Positions 1 through 6,369 of a stretch of DNA of 8,530 bases are shown piece by piece. How positions within the stretch are numbered: position 1 is the first letter of the stretch; each line of letters begins with the position of its first letter. Position numbers and translations under genes: made by a program. The notes under the pieces are model-generated. The model did not search any database, had not been told where the DNA came from, and saw only the letters and a program-made list of their open reading frames with translations. The DNA lies in assembly GCA_017523605.1 (NCBI GenBank), contig JAFWVZ010000135.1, positions 1 through 8,530 on the forward strand, written 5' to 3'. The stretch comes from Bacillota bacterium. GTDB taxonomy: Bacteria > Bacillota > Clostridia > Peptostreptococcales > Anaerovoracaceae.

Positions 1-758
1 ACGCAGTCCGTAAGCTTTACGAAAAGCTCCGACGGCGCCATGCCCAGAAGGTCCAGGACGTCCTCCCTTGTAAGCCTGTCTCCGCTTCCGATGCAAAGGT
101 CCAGAAGCGACAGACCGTCTCTTACGGAACCGTCCGCGCTGCCCGCAAGAAGCGCAAGGGCGTCCTCGTCCGCCTTAACGCCTATCTTAGCGCAGATGTC
201 GCGGAACCTTGCGCGAATGACGCTCTCCGGAACGCGGCGGAAATCCAAGCGTATGCATCTGGACTGTATTGTTGCCGGAAGTTTGTTCGGATCCGTAGTG
301 CAGAGGATGAATACCGTATCCTTGGGCGGCTCTTCCAGCGTCTTAAGGAAGGCGTTGAAAGCCTGCGTGGAGAGCATGTGGACTTCGTCGATTATATAGA
401 CCTTTTTTCTTCCGACCGCGGGCGGGAAGTTTACTTCCTCGCGGAGCGTGCGGATGTCGTCCACGGAGTTGTTGGATGCGGCATCCAGTTCCGTAACGTC
501 TATGAACGTTCCGGCGGCTATAGCCCGGCAGGTATCGCACTCTCCGCAGGGACGCTCCCCTTCCGAAGTGCAGTTGAGAGCCTTGGCCAGAAGCCTTGCC
601 GTTGTGGTCTTGCCCGTTCCGCGCGTTCCGCAAAAAAGGTAGGCGTGGCCCACGGTATCCGAGGCTATCTGGTTTTTGAGGATCTTTACGATGTGGTCCT
701 GTCCGATAAGATCGTCGAACGTTTCCGGCCTGAAGGCCCTGTACAATGCCTGATACAT
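1..758 (-). CDS. dnaX: DNA polymerase III gamma/tau subunit, N-terminal 252 codons (cut by left edge)
   Basis: This is the ATPase subunit of the clamp loader, which loads the sliding clamp at the replication fork. The reading frame begins MYQALYRAFRPETFDDLIGQ, the typical DnaX start, and runs open off the left edge. Visible in order are Walker A GTRGTGKT (44-51, Lys50), a four-cysteine zinc module (Cys63, 71, 74, 77), Walker B IIDEVH (122-127), sensor 1 CTTD (153-156), the SRC arginine-finger motif (166-168) and the sensor 2 region GSVRDG (210-215). The start at 758 is supported by a GGAGGGA ribosome binding site at 766-772. The C-terminal half is outside the window, so a gamma/tau frameshift signal cannot be judged. 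The SRP RNA gene lies 83 bp upstream on the same strand, as in Bacillus. No separate dnaX promoter is obvious, so readthrough from the SRP RNA promoter is possible. Identity is secure from the motifs. Confidence 0.97.
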   Translation of the reverse strand, partial: MYQALYRAFRPETFDDLIGQDHIVKILKNQIASDTVGHAYLFCGTRGTGKTTTARLLAKALNCTSEGERPCGECDTCRAIAAGTFIDVTELDAASNNSVDDIRTLREEVNFPPAVGRKKVYIIDEVHMLSTQAFNAFLKTLEEPPKDTVFILCTTDPNKLPATIQSRCIRLDFRRVPESVIRARFRDICAKIGVKADEDALALLAGSADGSVRDGLSLLDLCIGSGDRLTREDVLDLLGMAPSELFVKLTDC

Positions 759-798
759 CCTGCTGTCCCTCCGGGTGATCAAGTTTATTTGCCATGCT

Positions 799-819
799 GC
801 GCAGGACGCGGTCCCGCGC
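799..819 (-). other. Hairpin in the dnaX leader
   Basis: On the minus strand GCGCGGGAC, a CGC loop and GTCCTGCGC form a 9-bp stem with one G-U pair. It sits between the SRP RNA 3' end and the dnaX ribosome binding site, about 40 bp before the start codon. No T-run follows in the direction of transcription, so it does not look like a terminator. It could be an RNA processing, stabilising or attenuating structure, or chance in GC-rich DNA. The fold is seen directly; any role is inference. Confidence 0.4.
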
Positions 820-831
820 GATGCTCTGTTG

Positions 832-848
832 ATAAAATAAAGTGCCGG
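832..848 (-). terminator. Possible intrinsic termination signal at the SRP RNA 3' end
   Basis: On the minus strand the 3' arm of the closing SRP RNA helix (CCGGCAC, 848-842) runs straight into TTTATTTTAT (841-832). A GC-rich helix followed by a T-rich tract resembles a rho-independent terminator in which the RNA's own terminal stem is the hairpin. The tract is broken by A residues and the full stem encloses the whole RNA, so termination may be partial, letting some transcripts continue into dnaX. Confidence 0.35.
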
Positions 849-964
849 TCCGCAGCCGAGCTCTGCCCGCGGCACATAGGCGGCTCCGCTTAATGCTGCT
901 TCCTTCCGGACCTGACATGGTTCGCAGATTCCTATTGCGCGGAAGCCCGGCTGCGGGCCGGCAC
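842..964 (-). ncRNA. ffs: Signal recognition particle RNA, small bacterial type (4.5S-like)
   Basis: This RNA is the scaffold that binds Ffh and the SRP receptor to target membrane proteins during translation. The minus strand at 918-893 carries the near-invariant apical domain GTCAGGTCCGGAAGGAAGCA, which matches the E. coli 4.5S core: a GGAA tetraloop (907-904) closed by UCC/GGA, then the symmetric loop UCAGG/AGCAG that Ffh recognises, then AUG/CAU. The ends close as a long helix, GTGCCGG (964-958) with CCGGCAC (848-842), continuing CGCAGCCG with CGGCTGCG after a short interruption. The helix length implies about 123 nt without the Alu domain found in the ~270-nt Bacillus scRNA. A strong promoter lies upstream, with its start point predicted near 972-975, so the primary transcript may carry about 10 extra 5' nucleotides. 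The ends given are helix boundaries, not mapped termini. Confidence 0.95.
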
Positions 965-980
965 ATCCCTGTAATATTGA

Positions 981-1009
981 ATTATAACCCATCGGCCTTT
1001 AATAATCAA
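981..1009 (-). promoter_or_regulatory. Sigma-A type promoter for the SRP RNA
   Basis: On the minus strand a -35 box TTGATT (1009-1004) is followed by exactly 17 bp and a perfect -10 box TATAAT (986-981). The predicted start point is about 972-975, roughly 10 nt before the closing helix of the SRP RNA. The surrounding DNA is distinctly AT-rich compared with the coding regions. The rest of the ligA-SRP gap, 1010-1083, has GC-rich inverted segments (1017-1023 with 1046-1053) but no T-run, so no clear ligA terminator was found. Confidence 0.85.
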
Positions 1010-1083
1010 TACTTCCGGGCCGGCAGCCTGTAATACCCGATGAGTCCGGGCCCGCGGCGGGGATCATAAAGATCGGCAGTTAC

Positions 1084-3078
1084 CTATTCCGTCATTTTCC
1101 TGAACGTTTCTTCGTCTATGATCTGAATGCCCAGCTCCTGGGCCTTGGTAAGCTTGCTGCCCGCAGCCTCTCCGGCCAGAACGTAGCTGGTCTTTTTGGA
1201 GACGCTGCCGGAAGCCTTGCCGCCGAAGCTCTCTATTATCTCCGTGGCCTGTTCCCTTGTAAGCGTAGGAAGCGTTCCGGTAAGCACGAAGGTCTTTCCG
1301 GCAAAGCGGTCGTCCTTCCTGCTCTGCGCGGCTTTGGACTTTGTATTGACTCCAAGCGCGGCCAGTTCTTCCACGATCTGTCTGTTCTGCGGCTGCGCAA
1401 AGAACTCCACTATACCGCCGGCAACTATCTCGCCGAAGTCCTGGATCTGTGTAAGCTCCTCCAGCGGAGCGTCCATTACGGCCTGCATGTCCGCGTATCT
1501 TGCGGCCAGAGCCTTTGCGCTCTGGCGCCCTACGTTGCGTATGCCGAGGCCGGTTATCAGCCTGTCTATGTCGTTGTCCTTGGACTTTTCGATAGCCGCT
1601 ATGATGTTGTCCACGGACTTTTCCTTGCCCACGATGCCCTCTTCTATGAGGCGCTCGCGGTGCTCTTTGATCCTGTAGATGTCCGGGATGCGCTTTATGT
1701 AGCCCTCGGATATGAGAGCCTCCACGGCAGACGGTCCGAAGCCTTCTATGTTCATGGCGTCCTTGGACGCGAAGTACGCAAGGGACCTGGAGTCCTTGGC
1801 AGGGCAGGCCGTTCCGGTGCAGTGCAGATGCGCGCCTTCCGACTCTCTTTCCGCGGGAGCTCCGCAGACCGGGCAGAACTTAGGCATCTCGAAACGCTTG
1901 CTGCCTTCCGGACGCTTTTCCTTAACGACGCTCAGAACCTCCGGGATTATGTCCCCGGCCTTCTGAACTATTACGGTATCGCCTATGCGCACGTCTTTTT
2001 CGTCTATGTAGTCCTGATTATGGAGCGTGGCTCTGGCGACCGTGGTCTCAGCAAGCCTTACCGGCTTAAGGATGGCCAGCGGGGTCATGCGGCCGGTGCG
2101 GCCCACCTGAACGACTATGTCTTCCAGGACGGTCTCTTTCTGCTCCGGCGGATACTTGTACGCTACCGCCCAGCGGGGCACCTTGGATGTAAGTCCCAAT
2201 ACCTCCCTCTGAGCAAGATCGTTTACCTTTACCACGGCTCCGTCCAGACCGTAATCCAGGGACCATCTTATCTTTCCTATGTGGTCTATGGCGTCCCAGA
2301 CTTCTTCCGGGGTGGATGCCAGTATGGGTTCCTCCAGAACGTGGAAGCCTTGCGACGCAAGGTACTCGAAGGTCTCCAGGTGGGTCCTGAAGGTCCTTCC
2401 TTCCGCTATCTCCAGATTGAATATGAATATGTTGAGCCCGCGTTCCTTAACGACAGCCGGATCCAGCTGACGCAGCGTTCCCGCGGCGAAATTGCGCCTG
2501 TTCTGGTAGGTCTTTCCGCCGCTCTGTTCCTGCTTCCTGTTGGCAGCCTCGAAGTGCTCCGTGTCCATGTAGCACTCGCCGCGCACCTCCAGGTACGGTA
2601 TCTTGTCCGGTATCTCCTTAGGTATGGCCGGTATCTGCAGAGCGTTCTCGTAGACGCTCTCGCCTATTGCGCCGTCCCCGCGGGTTATGGCGTCCTCCAG
2701 CCTGCCGTTGCGGTAGCGGAGCACAAGTGTAAGACCGTCTATCTTCTTTTCCACGGAGAACTTAGCGTCCGGGAACTGTTGGAGGACTCTCTCCACGAAG
2801 GCGATGACTTCCTCCTTGGAGAAGACGTCCTGGAGCGATATTACCGGTACGTCGTGCTCCACCTTGCGGAACTCGCGCTTTGCGGTGCCGCCCACCCTTC
2901 TGGTTGCGAGGCTGTCCGTCCTTGCAAGCAGTGGATTCTCGGCCTCCAGCTTTCGGAGCTCCCTGGTAAGAGCGTCGTACTCGAAGTCCGATATCTCCGG
3001 GTCGTCGTTGTTGTAGTAGCGGTTGGCATGATACTCCACGAGAGCGTAGAGTTCGTCCATTCTTGCTTTTACATCCAT
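1084..3078 (-). CDS. ligA: NAD+-dependent DNA ligase LigA
   Basis: LigA seals nicks in duplex DNA using NAD+ in replication (Okazaki fragments) and in repair. At 664 aa it is the usual full length (~670). Visible in order: the N-terminal Ia NMN-binding domain (about 1-65, with YYNNDDPEISDFEYD), the adenylation domain with the active-site KIDG motif (Lys112), the nucleotide-binding segment GLDGAVVKVN (277-286) and the RWAVAYKYPP motif (302-311), an OB fold, a Cys4 zinc finger (Cys402, 405, 420, 425), helix-hairpin-helix repeats (about 440-560), and a C-terminal BRCT domain (about 590-664, GKTFVLTGTL). The start is supported by AGAGGA at 3086-3091, seven bases before the ATG. It lies 85 bp downstream of pcrA on the same strand, the common pcrA-ligA pairing of Bacillota. 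The conserved NAAAG segment reads NFAAG (196-200), a small variation. All catalytic motifs seem intact. Confidence 0.98.
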   Translation of the reverse strand: MDVKARMDELYALVEYHANRYYNNDDPEISDFEYDALTRELRKLEAENPLLARTDSLATRRVGGTAKREFRKVEHDVPVISLQDVFSKEEVIAFVERVLQQFPDAKFSVEKKIDGLTLVLRYRNGRLEDAITRGDGAIGESVYENALQIPAIPKEIPDKIPYLEVRGECYMDTEHFEAANRKQEQSGGKTYQNRRNFAAGTLRQLDPAVVKERGLNIFIFNLEIAEGRTFRTHLETFEYLASQGFHVLEEPILASTPEEVWDAIDHIGKIRWSLDYGLDGAVVKVNDLAQREVLGLTSKVPRWAVAYKYPPEQKETVLEDIVVQVGRTGRMTPLAILKPVRLAETTVARATLHNQDYIDEKDVRIGDTVIVQKAGDIIPEVLSVVKEKRPEGSKRFEMPKFCPVCGAPAERESEGAHLHCTGTACPAKDSRSLAYFASKDAMNIEGFGPSAVEALISEGYIKRIPDIYRIKEHRERLIEEGIVGKEKSVDNIIAAIEKSKDNDIDRLITGLGIRNVGRQSAKALAARYADMQAVMDAPLEELTQIQDFGEIVAGGIVEFFAQPQNRQIVEELAALGVNTKSKAAQSRKDDRFAGKTFVLTGTLPTLTREQATEIIESFGGKASGSVSKKTSYVLAGEAAGSKLTKAQELGIQIIDEETFRKMTE

Positions 3079-3111
3079 CGCTGTGTCCTCTTTTACAGCT
3101 TGTACCGCGCG

Positions 3112-3167
3112 CGGCTGCGGCGCGGCTCTATTTCATGCCGACACCGCCGGCTGCGGCGCGGCTCTAT
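3112..3167 (-). repeat. 36-bp direct duplication across the pcrA stop codon, with hairpins
   Basis: An identical 20-bp segment occurs at 3112-3131 and 3148-3167, offset by 36 bp. On the minus strand each copy starts ATAGAGCCGCGC. The upstream copy contains the pcrA stop codon TAG; the second copy supplies another TAG in the same frame 12 codons further on. Each copy can fold with its 3' flank: the ligA-proximal one as CCGCGC (3125-3120), a 9-nt loop and GCGCGG (3110-3105), the other as CCGC (3156-3153), a 5-nt loop and GCGG (3147-3144), with an outer GCCG/CGGC pairing. No T-run follows either, so these are not classical terminators. They sit between pcrA and the ligA ribosome binding site. 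Confidence 0.8.
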
Positions 3168-5413
3168 ATCCTCTTGAGCGGGGCCAGATCCTTTGCCAGT
3201 TTCTTGGTCCCGAAAAGATCGAATACTATCGTTAGCACGGTGCCGTTTACGGTTATTACCGTGCCGTCGCCGAACTTGGGGTGGTTGACCCTGTCCCCGG
3301 GATCTACCGTCTCCCCGGCCAGCGTAGCGGCCTTCTTAAGCTGCTCATTGCCCTGCTTTACTGCGTAGACCTGCTTTATCGGCGATATGTAATCCCCGTG
3401 CGAATAACTGCTGTCCGCGGAGGATCTGTACTTGTCGTAGGAGAGCCCCAGGCCCTTCTTTTCGTAGAGCGGCGAGCCGCCCATGAACCTGCGGTCTATC
3501 TCCTTAAGGAACATGCTCTCGGAGGTGTAGTCCGTCTTTCCGTAGAGCATGCGAGTCTCTGCGCTGGTAAGGAAGAGCTTTTCCTTGGCGCGGGTCATGC
3601 CTACGTAGCAGAGGCGCCTTTCTTCCTCCGGATCCCCGTTCTTTTCCAGCGAGCGGTAGCTTGGGAACAGTCCTGTCTCCATGCCCGGCATGAACACCAC
3701 CGGGAACTCCAGTCCCTTTGCGGAGTGCAGAGTCATGAGCACTACGGCATCCTGATCCGGATCGTGGCTGTCTATGTCCGAAACGAGGGCTATGCCCTCC
3801 ATGAAGTTCTCCAGCGTCAGCGCTTCGCCGAGCTTTTCCGCGTCCGCCTGCTTTTCAGCTATTACGGACTTGAACTCCAGGAGGTTCTCTATGCGGCCTT
3901 CCGACTCCACGGATACCTGCTCCTCCAGCGAGGGAAGATAGTCCGAACGCACCAGCAGCGTGTCGTAGATGTCCGCCACAGGCATGCTGTCTTTCTGCGC
4001 GTTGAGCGAAAGGATGAGTTCCGAGAACTTCTTTAGCTCCCCTGCCGCCCTGGCACTCATCTCTTCCTGAACTGCGCTTCCGGCTATGGCTTCCAGGAGG
4101 CTCCAGCCGTTGGCCGAAGCGATCTTTTCTATTAGTTCCATGGACTTGCTGCCTATGCCGCGCTTGGGCTCGTTGATGACCCTGCGCAGGCTTACGTCGT
4201 CCCTCGGATCCTGCACCAGCCTCATGTAGCACAGCATGTCCTTTATTTCCTTGCGGTCGTAGAAACGCATGCCAGAGAGCACCTGGTAAGGCACGCCCTT
4301 GGCGGCGAACTGCTCCTCGAAACGCCTGGACTGCACGTTTGTGCGGTACAGAACGGCAAAGTCCGAATACTTAAGTTCCGGGTCCTTGCGCATAAGTTCC
4401 TTTATCTTGGCGGCGGTCCAGCGGGCTTCCTCGTGATCGTCGTCCGCGCGGTAGTACTGCACTTTGTCTCCGTCGTCCGCGCTGGTCCAGAGCTTCTTAT
4501 CCTTTCTGGCGTGGTTGCGGCTTATTACGCTGTGGGCCGCAGAAAGTATGTTGCCCTTGGACCTGTAGTTCTGCTCCAGCTTAATTACCTTGGCGCCCGG
4601 GAAATCCTTCTCGAATTCCAGAATGTTGCGTATGTCCGCGCCGCGCCACTCGTAAATGCACTGGTCGTCGTCGCCTACAACGCACACGTTGCCGCTCTCC
4701 TTGCCCAGCAGATGGATGAGCTTGTACTGAAGCATGTTGGTGTCCTGATACTCGTCCACCATAATGTATCTGAACCTGCGGCGGTACTCTTCCAGCACGT
4801 CCGGATGTTCCGTAAACAGCCTTACCGCGTTAAGGATAAGGTCGTCGAAGTCCATGGCGTTGCACTGCTTCAGCACGCCCTGGTACCTGTCGTATATCTC
4901 TGCCAGCGCCTTGTGCACCGGGGATATCCTCGCGGTCCCCAATGCGTAGTCCTCCGGCGTCTTTTCTTTCTCCTTGCAGTCCGATATTACGCTGAGCACG
5001 TATGCCGGAGCGAAGCGCTTCTCGTCCAGCTGCATGTCCTTTATTATCTTTTTTACGACGGACTTCTGGTCCACCGGATCGTATACGGCAAAGCTCTTTT
5101 CGTAGCCGAGCTTGTCCCCGTCGTATCTTAACATCCTGAGACACGCGGAATGGAAGGTCTGGATCCACATTCCGGGCTTGGGGCCCACCAGAGCTTCCAC
5201 CCTTTCCCTCATCTCGCCGGCGGCCTTGTTAGTAAAAGTAACGGCAAGTATGGAATAGGGGTTTATGCCGCATTCCTTTATCATGTAGGCGATGCGGTGA
5301 GTCATGGTGTTCGTCTTGCCGGAACCGGCTCCTGCCAGTATAAGAAGAGGCCCCTCGGTATGCGTGGCGGCCTCGTACTGCTGAGGATTCAGTTTCTGTA
5401 AATAGTCCTGCAT
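3164..5413 (-). CDS. pcrA: ATP-dependent 3'-5' DNA helicase PcrA (UvrD family)
   Basis: PcrA is a superfamily 1A helicase that unwinds DNA 3'-5' in nucleotide excision repair, plasmid rolling-circle replication, removal of RecA filaments and rescue of stalled RNA polymerase. At 749 aa it matches PcrA length. Motifs in order: Q motif (LNPQQYEA, 8-15), Walker A AGAGSGKT (27-34, Lys33), Ia (VTFTNKAAGEM, 58-68), Walker B VDEYQDTN (219-226), III (GDDDQCIYEWRGAD, 247-260), IV (QNYRS, 281-285), V (TLHSAKGLEF, 561-570) and VI (CYVGMTRAK, 602-610). The tail (about 705-749, PGDRVNHPKFGDG) is the Tudor-like domain known in PcrA to contact RNA polymerase. The start is followed at once by the Q motif; an AGGA ribosome binding site (5425-5428) lies a rather long 11 bases upstream. 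It follows the 173-aa gene by 33 bp with no promoter or terminator seen between, and precedes ligA. Confidence 0.98.
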   Translation of the reverse strand: MQDYLQKLNPQQYEAATHTEGPLLILAGAGSGKTNTMTHRIAYMIKECGINPYSILAVTFTNKAAGEMRERVEALVGPKPGMWIQTFHSACLRMLRYDGDKLGYEKSFAVYDPVDQKSVVKKIIKDMQLDEKRFAPAYVLSVISDCKEKEKTPEDYALGTARISPVHKALAEIYDRYQGVLKQCNAMDFDDLILNAVRLFTEHPDVLEEYRRRFRYIMVDEYQDTNMLQYKLIHLLGKESGNVCVVGDDDQCIYEWRGADIRNILEFEKDFPGAKVIKLEQNYRSKGNILSAAHSVISRNHARKDKKLWTSADDGDKVQYYRADDDHEEARWTAAKIKELMRKDPELKYSDFAVLYRTNVQSRRFEEQFAAKGVPYQVLSGMRFYDRKEIKDMLCYMRLVQDPRDDVSLRRVINEPKRGIGSKSMELIEKIASANGWSLLEAIAGSAVQEEMSARAAGELKKFSELILSLNAQKDSMPVADIYDTLLVRSDYLPSLEEQVSVESEGRIENLLEFKSVIAEKQADAEKLGEALTLENFMEGIALVSDIDSHDPDQDAVVLMTLHSAKGLEFPVVFMPGMETGLFPSYRSLEKNGDPEEERRLCYVGMTRAKEKLFLTSAETRMLYGKTDYTSESMFLKEIDRRFMGGSPLYEKKGLGLSYDKYRSSADSSYSHGDYISPIKQVYAVKQGNEQLKKAATLAGETVDPGDRVNHPKFGDGTVITVNGTVLTIVFDLFGTKKLAKDLAPLKRI

Positions 5414-5446
5414 TTTTCAGCTTTTCCTGCCCTTTTTTCTACAGGT

Positions 5447-5968
5447 CTATTCTATCACATCGGGGGTGAGATTTCCATAGATATCGGCCTGCTGCTTTAC
5501 GGTAGGTCCGTACTCGTTGAGCAGTTCTATGTGGTCCATCTCCCCTATTATCGATGCGTACTCAAGAATGAATCTTGTCTTCCATTTTTTCCAGGTGTTG
5601 GGGTGCGCAAAGGAGAATGCTTTCTCGGACCATGAACAGCCCTTTCCGCCCTGTATGCCTTTGCATCCGTGGTGGACCGTATGATACAGAACACCGCTGC
5701 GGTATTCCTCCGGCACCTTCTGGAGCGCCCTGTCCACTTCCGATATGCGCCTTTTAAGATCCGCTATCCTTAAGGCTTTTTCTTCCGTCGGTCGCGCGCC
5801 GTAGCCTTTTGCGGACGACTCCCTTACGAAACAGCCGGACGGCGCAATGTCCTGCATGTACCTTCTGAGCAGTTCTTTATTGATCGGATACTCCGAGATC
5901 TTCAAGACGAGCATCTTGTATTCCGCGGGGCTTCCGAATATGCTGGAGCTGTTCTTACCTGTGTCCAT
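5447..5968 (-). CDS. Uncharacterised 173-aa protein, possibly phage-regulator-like
   Basis: I do not firmly recognise this protein. No signal peptide or membrane segment is visible. The middle is a charged, helical stretch (about 61-92, ending DRALQKVPEEYRSGV), followed by a His/Cys-rich insert (His96, His99, His100, Cys102, Cys111) and an aromatic/basic segment HPNTWKKWKTRFILEYA (122-138). A helix ending in VPEEYR and then a W-K-R-F-I helix recall small prophage proteins of Clostridia annotated as RinA/ArpU-type transcription regulators; this is memory-based and weak. The His/Cys insert could bind a metal. The start is constrained: an in-frame TAG lies at 5981-5983, 12 bases upstream of the ATG. 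The ATG overlaps the end of the PC4-like gene by 14 nt and has no clear ribosome binding site, suggesting translational coupling. pcrA follows after 33 bp, so the three are probably co-transcribed. Confidence 0.75.
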   Translation of the reverse strand: MDTGKNSSSIFGSPAEYKMLVLKISEYPINKELLRRYMQDIAPSGCFVRESSAKGYGARPTEEKALRIADLKRRISEVDRALQKVPEEYRSGVLYHTVHHGCKGIQGGKGCSWSEKAFSFAHPNTWKKWKTRFILEYASIIGEMDHIELLNEYGPTVKQQADIYGNLTPDVIE

Positions 5969-6272
5969 CTTCTGCTGCGGCTACGGCTGCGTTCCGCTGA
6001 CCCACCCACTCACAGATCTTGTTCATCTCGTAATCCGTAAGCGTTATGCCTCTGGAGCTCTTCTTGTGATCCGGCGTCCAGTCCCGGATGTCGAACTTGG
6101 CCGGTCTGTCGCACCATGATATGTAATTGAGCTCTCTTGCCCAGCCCGAAGCGCTGGCTCTTAAGACTCCCAGATGCTCCAGTATGGTGAAGCTTACGGC
6201 CTCTGTGCTTTCCGTTGAGGAACCGTTTGCGGAGCGGGCTGTGCGGCCTGTCCCGGCCTGTGCTTCTGTCAT
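5955..6272 (-). CDS. YdbC/PC4-like nucleic-acid-binding protein
   Basis: This 105-aa protein carries a PC4 (transcriptional coactivator p15) fold of the bacterial YdbC type, a small family that binds single-stranded and duplex DNA, probably as a dimer. Residues about 26-90 hold the family signature: FTILEHLGVL (28-37), SGWARELNYISW (42-53), a basic-aromatic stretch (AKFDIRDWTPDH, 58-69) and RGITLTDYE (74-82). The first 25 residues are Ser/Thr/Ala-rich and look disordered; the end (AAVAAAEDGHR) is also low in structure. An ATG further upstream (6323) is rejected because it lies upstream of the predicted transcription start, whereas the ATG at 6272 has AAAGGAG six bases before it. It is the first gene of the probable operon with the 173-aa gene, pcrA and ligA. 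A role in handling ssDNA alongside PcrA is inferred from position only. Confidence 0.88.
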   Translation of the reverse strand: MTEAQAGTGRTARSANGSSTESTEAVSFTILEHLGVLRASASGWARELNYISWCDRPAKFDIRDWTPDHKKSSRGITLTDYEMNKICEWVGQRNAAVAAAEDGHR

Positions 6273-6278
6273 GTCTTT

Positions 6279-6285
6279 CTCCTTT
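6279..6285 (-). promoter_or_regulatory. Ribosome binding site that fixes the PC4-like gene start
   Basis: AAAGGAG on the minus strand lies six bases before the ATG at 6272, close to the ideal match to the 16S rRNA 3' end. It decides between this start and the ATG at 6323, which has no such site and lies upstream of the predicted transcription start. Confidence 0.85.
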
Positions 6286-6313
6286 CTTCCCCGAAAACAA
6301 CGAAAGCAAAGGT

Positions 6314-6342
6314 ATCGTAGCATCTGACATTACACGTGTCAA
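6314..6342 (-). promoter_or_regulatory. Sigma-A promoter of the PC4-orf173-pcrA-ligA operon, with palindromes
   Basis: On the minus strand a perfect -35 box TTGACA (6342-6337) is followed by 17 bp and TACGAT (6319-6314), which is preceded by TGC, an extended -10 element. The predicted start is near the G at 6307, giving a leader of about 35 nt before the ATG at 6272. Two palindromes lie in the -35/spacer region: ACACGTGT (6339-6332) and TGACA-N7-TGTCA (6341-6325). Either could be a repressor site. No Bacillus-type LexA box (GAAC-N4-GTTC) is seen, so SOS control is not supported. The addA stop lies only 27 bp upstream of the -35 box, with no clear terminator between. Confidence 0.8.
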
Positions 6343-6369
6343 CGGAACTGGTAAATGTGTGTACCGTTT

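Noticed and set aside
343..966. 207-codon minus-strand frame overlapping dnaX and the SRP RNA
   Set aside because: It runs through a structured RNA gene and the dnaX coding region in another frame, and its protein is low-complexity Arg/Gly-rich. The in-frame ATG after the hairpin (near 792) has no support as a leader peptide.
1010..1083. Rho-independent terminator after ligA
   Set aside because: GC-rich inverted segments exist (1017-1023 with 1046-1053), but the stem has a bulge, the loop is over 20 nt and no T-run follows.
1660..3177. 505-codon open frame on the plus strand
   Set aside because: It lies wholly antisense to ligA, whose motifs are complete. The sense genes largely avoid codons whose complements are stops (TTA, CTA, TCA), which leaves long antisense frames open.
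6300..6365. LexA/SOS box upstream of the pcrA operon
   Set aside because: No GAAC-N4-GTTC or close variant is present; the palindromes there have different sequences.
6343..6369. Terminator after addA
   Set aside because: Only short weak pairings such as AACGG/CCGTT with a long loop are visible, and no T-run follows on the minus strand.
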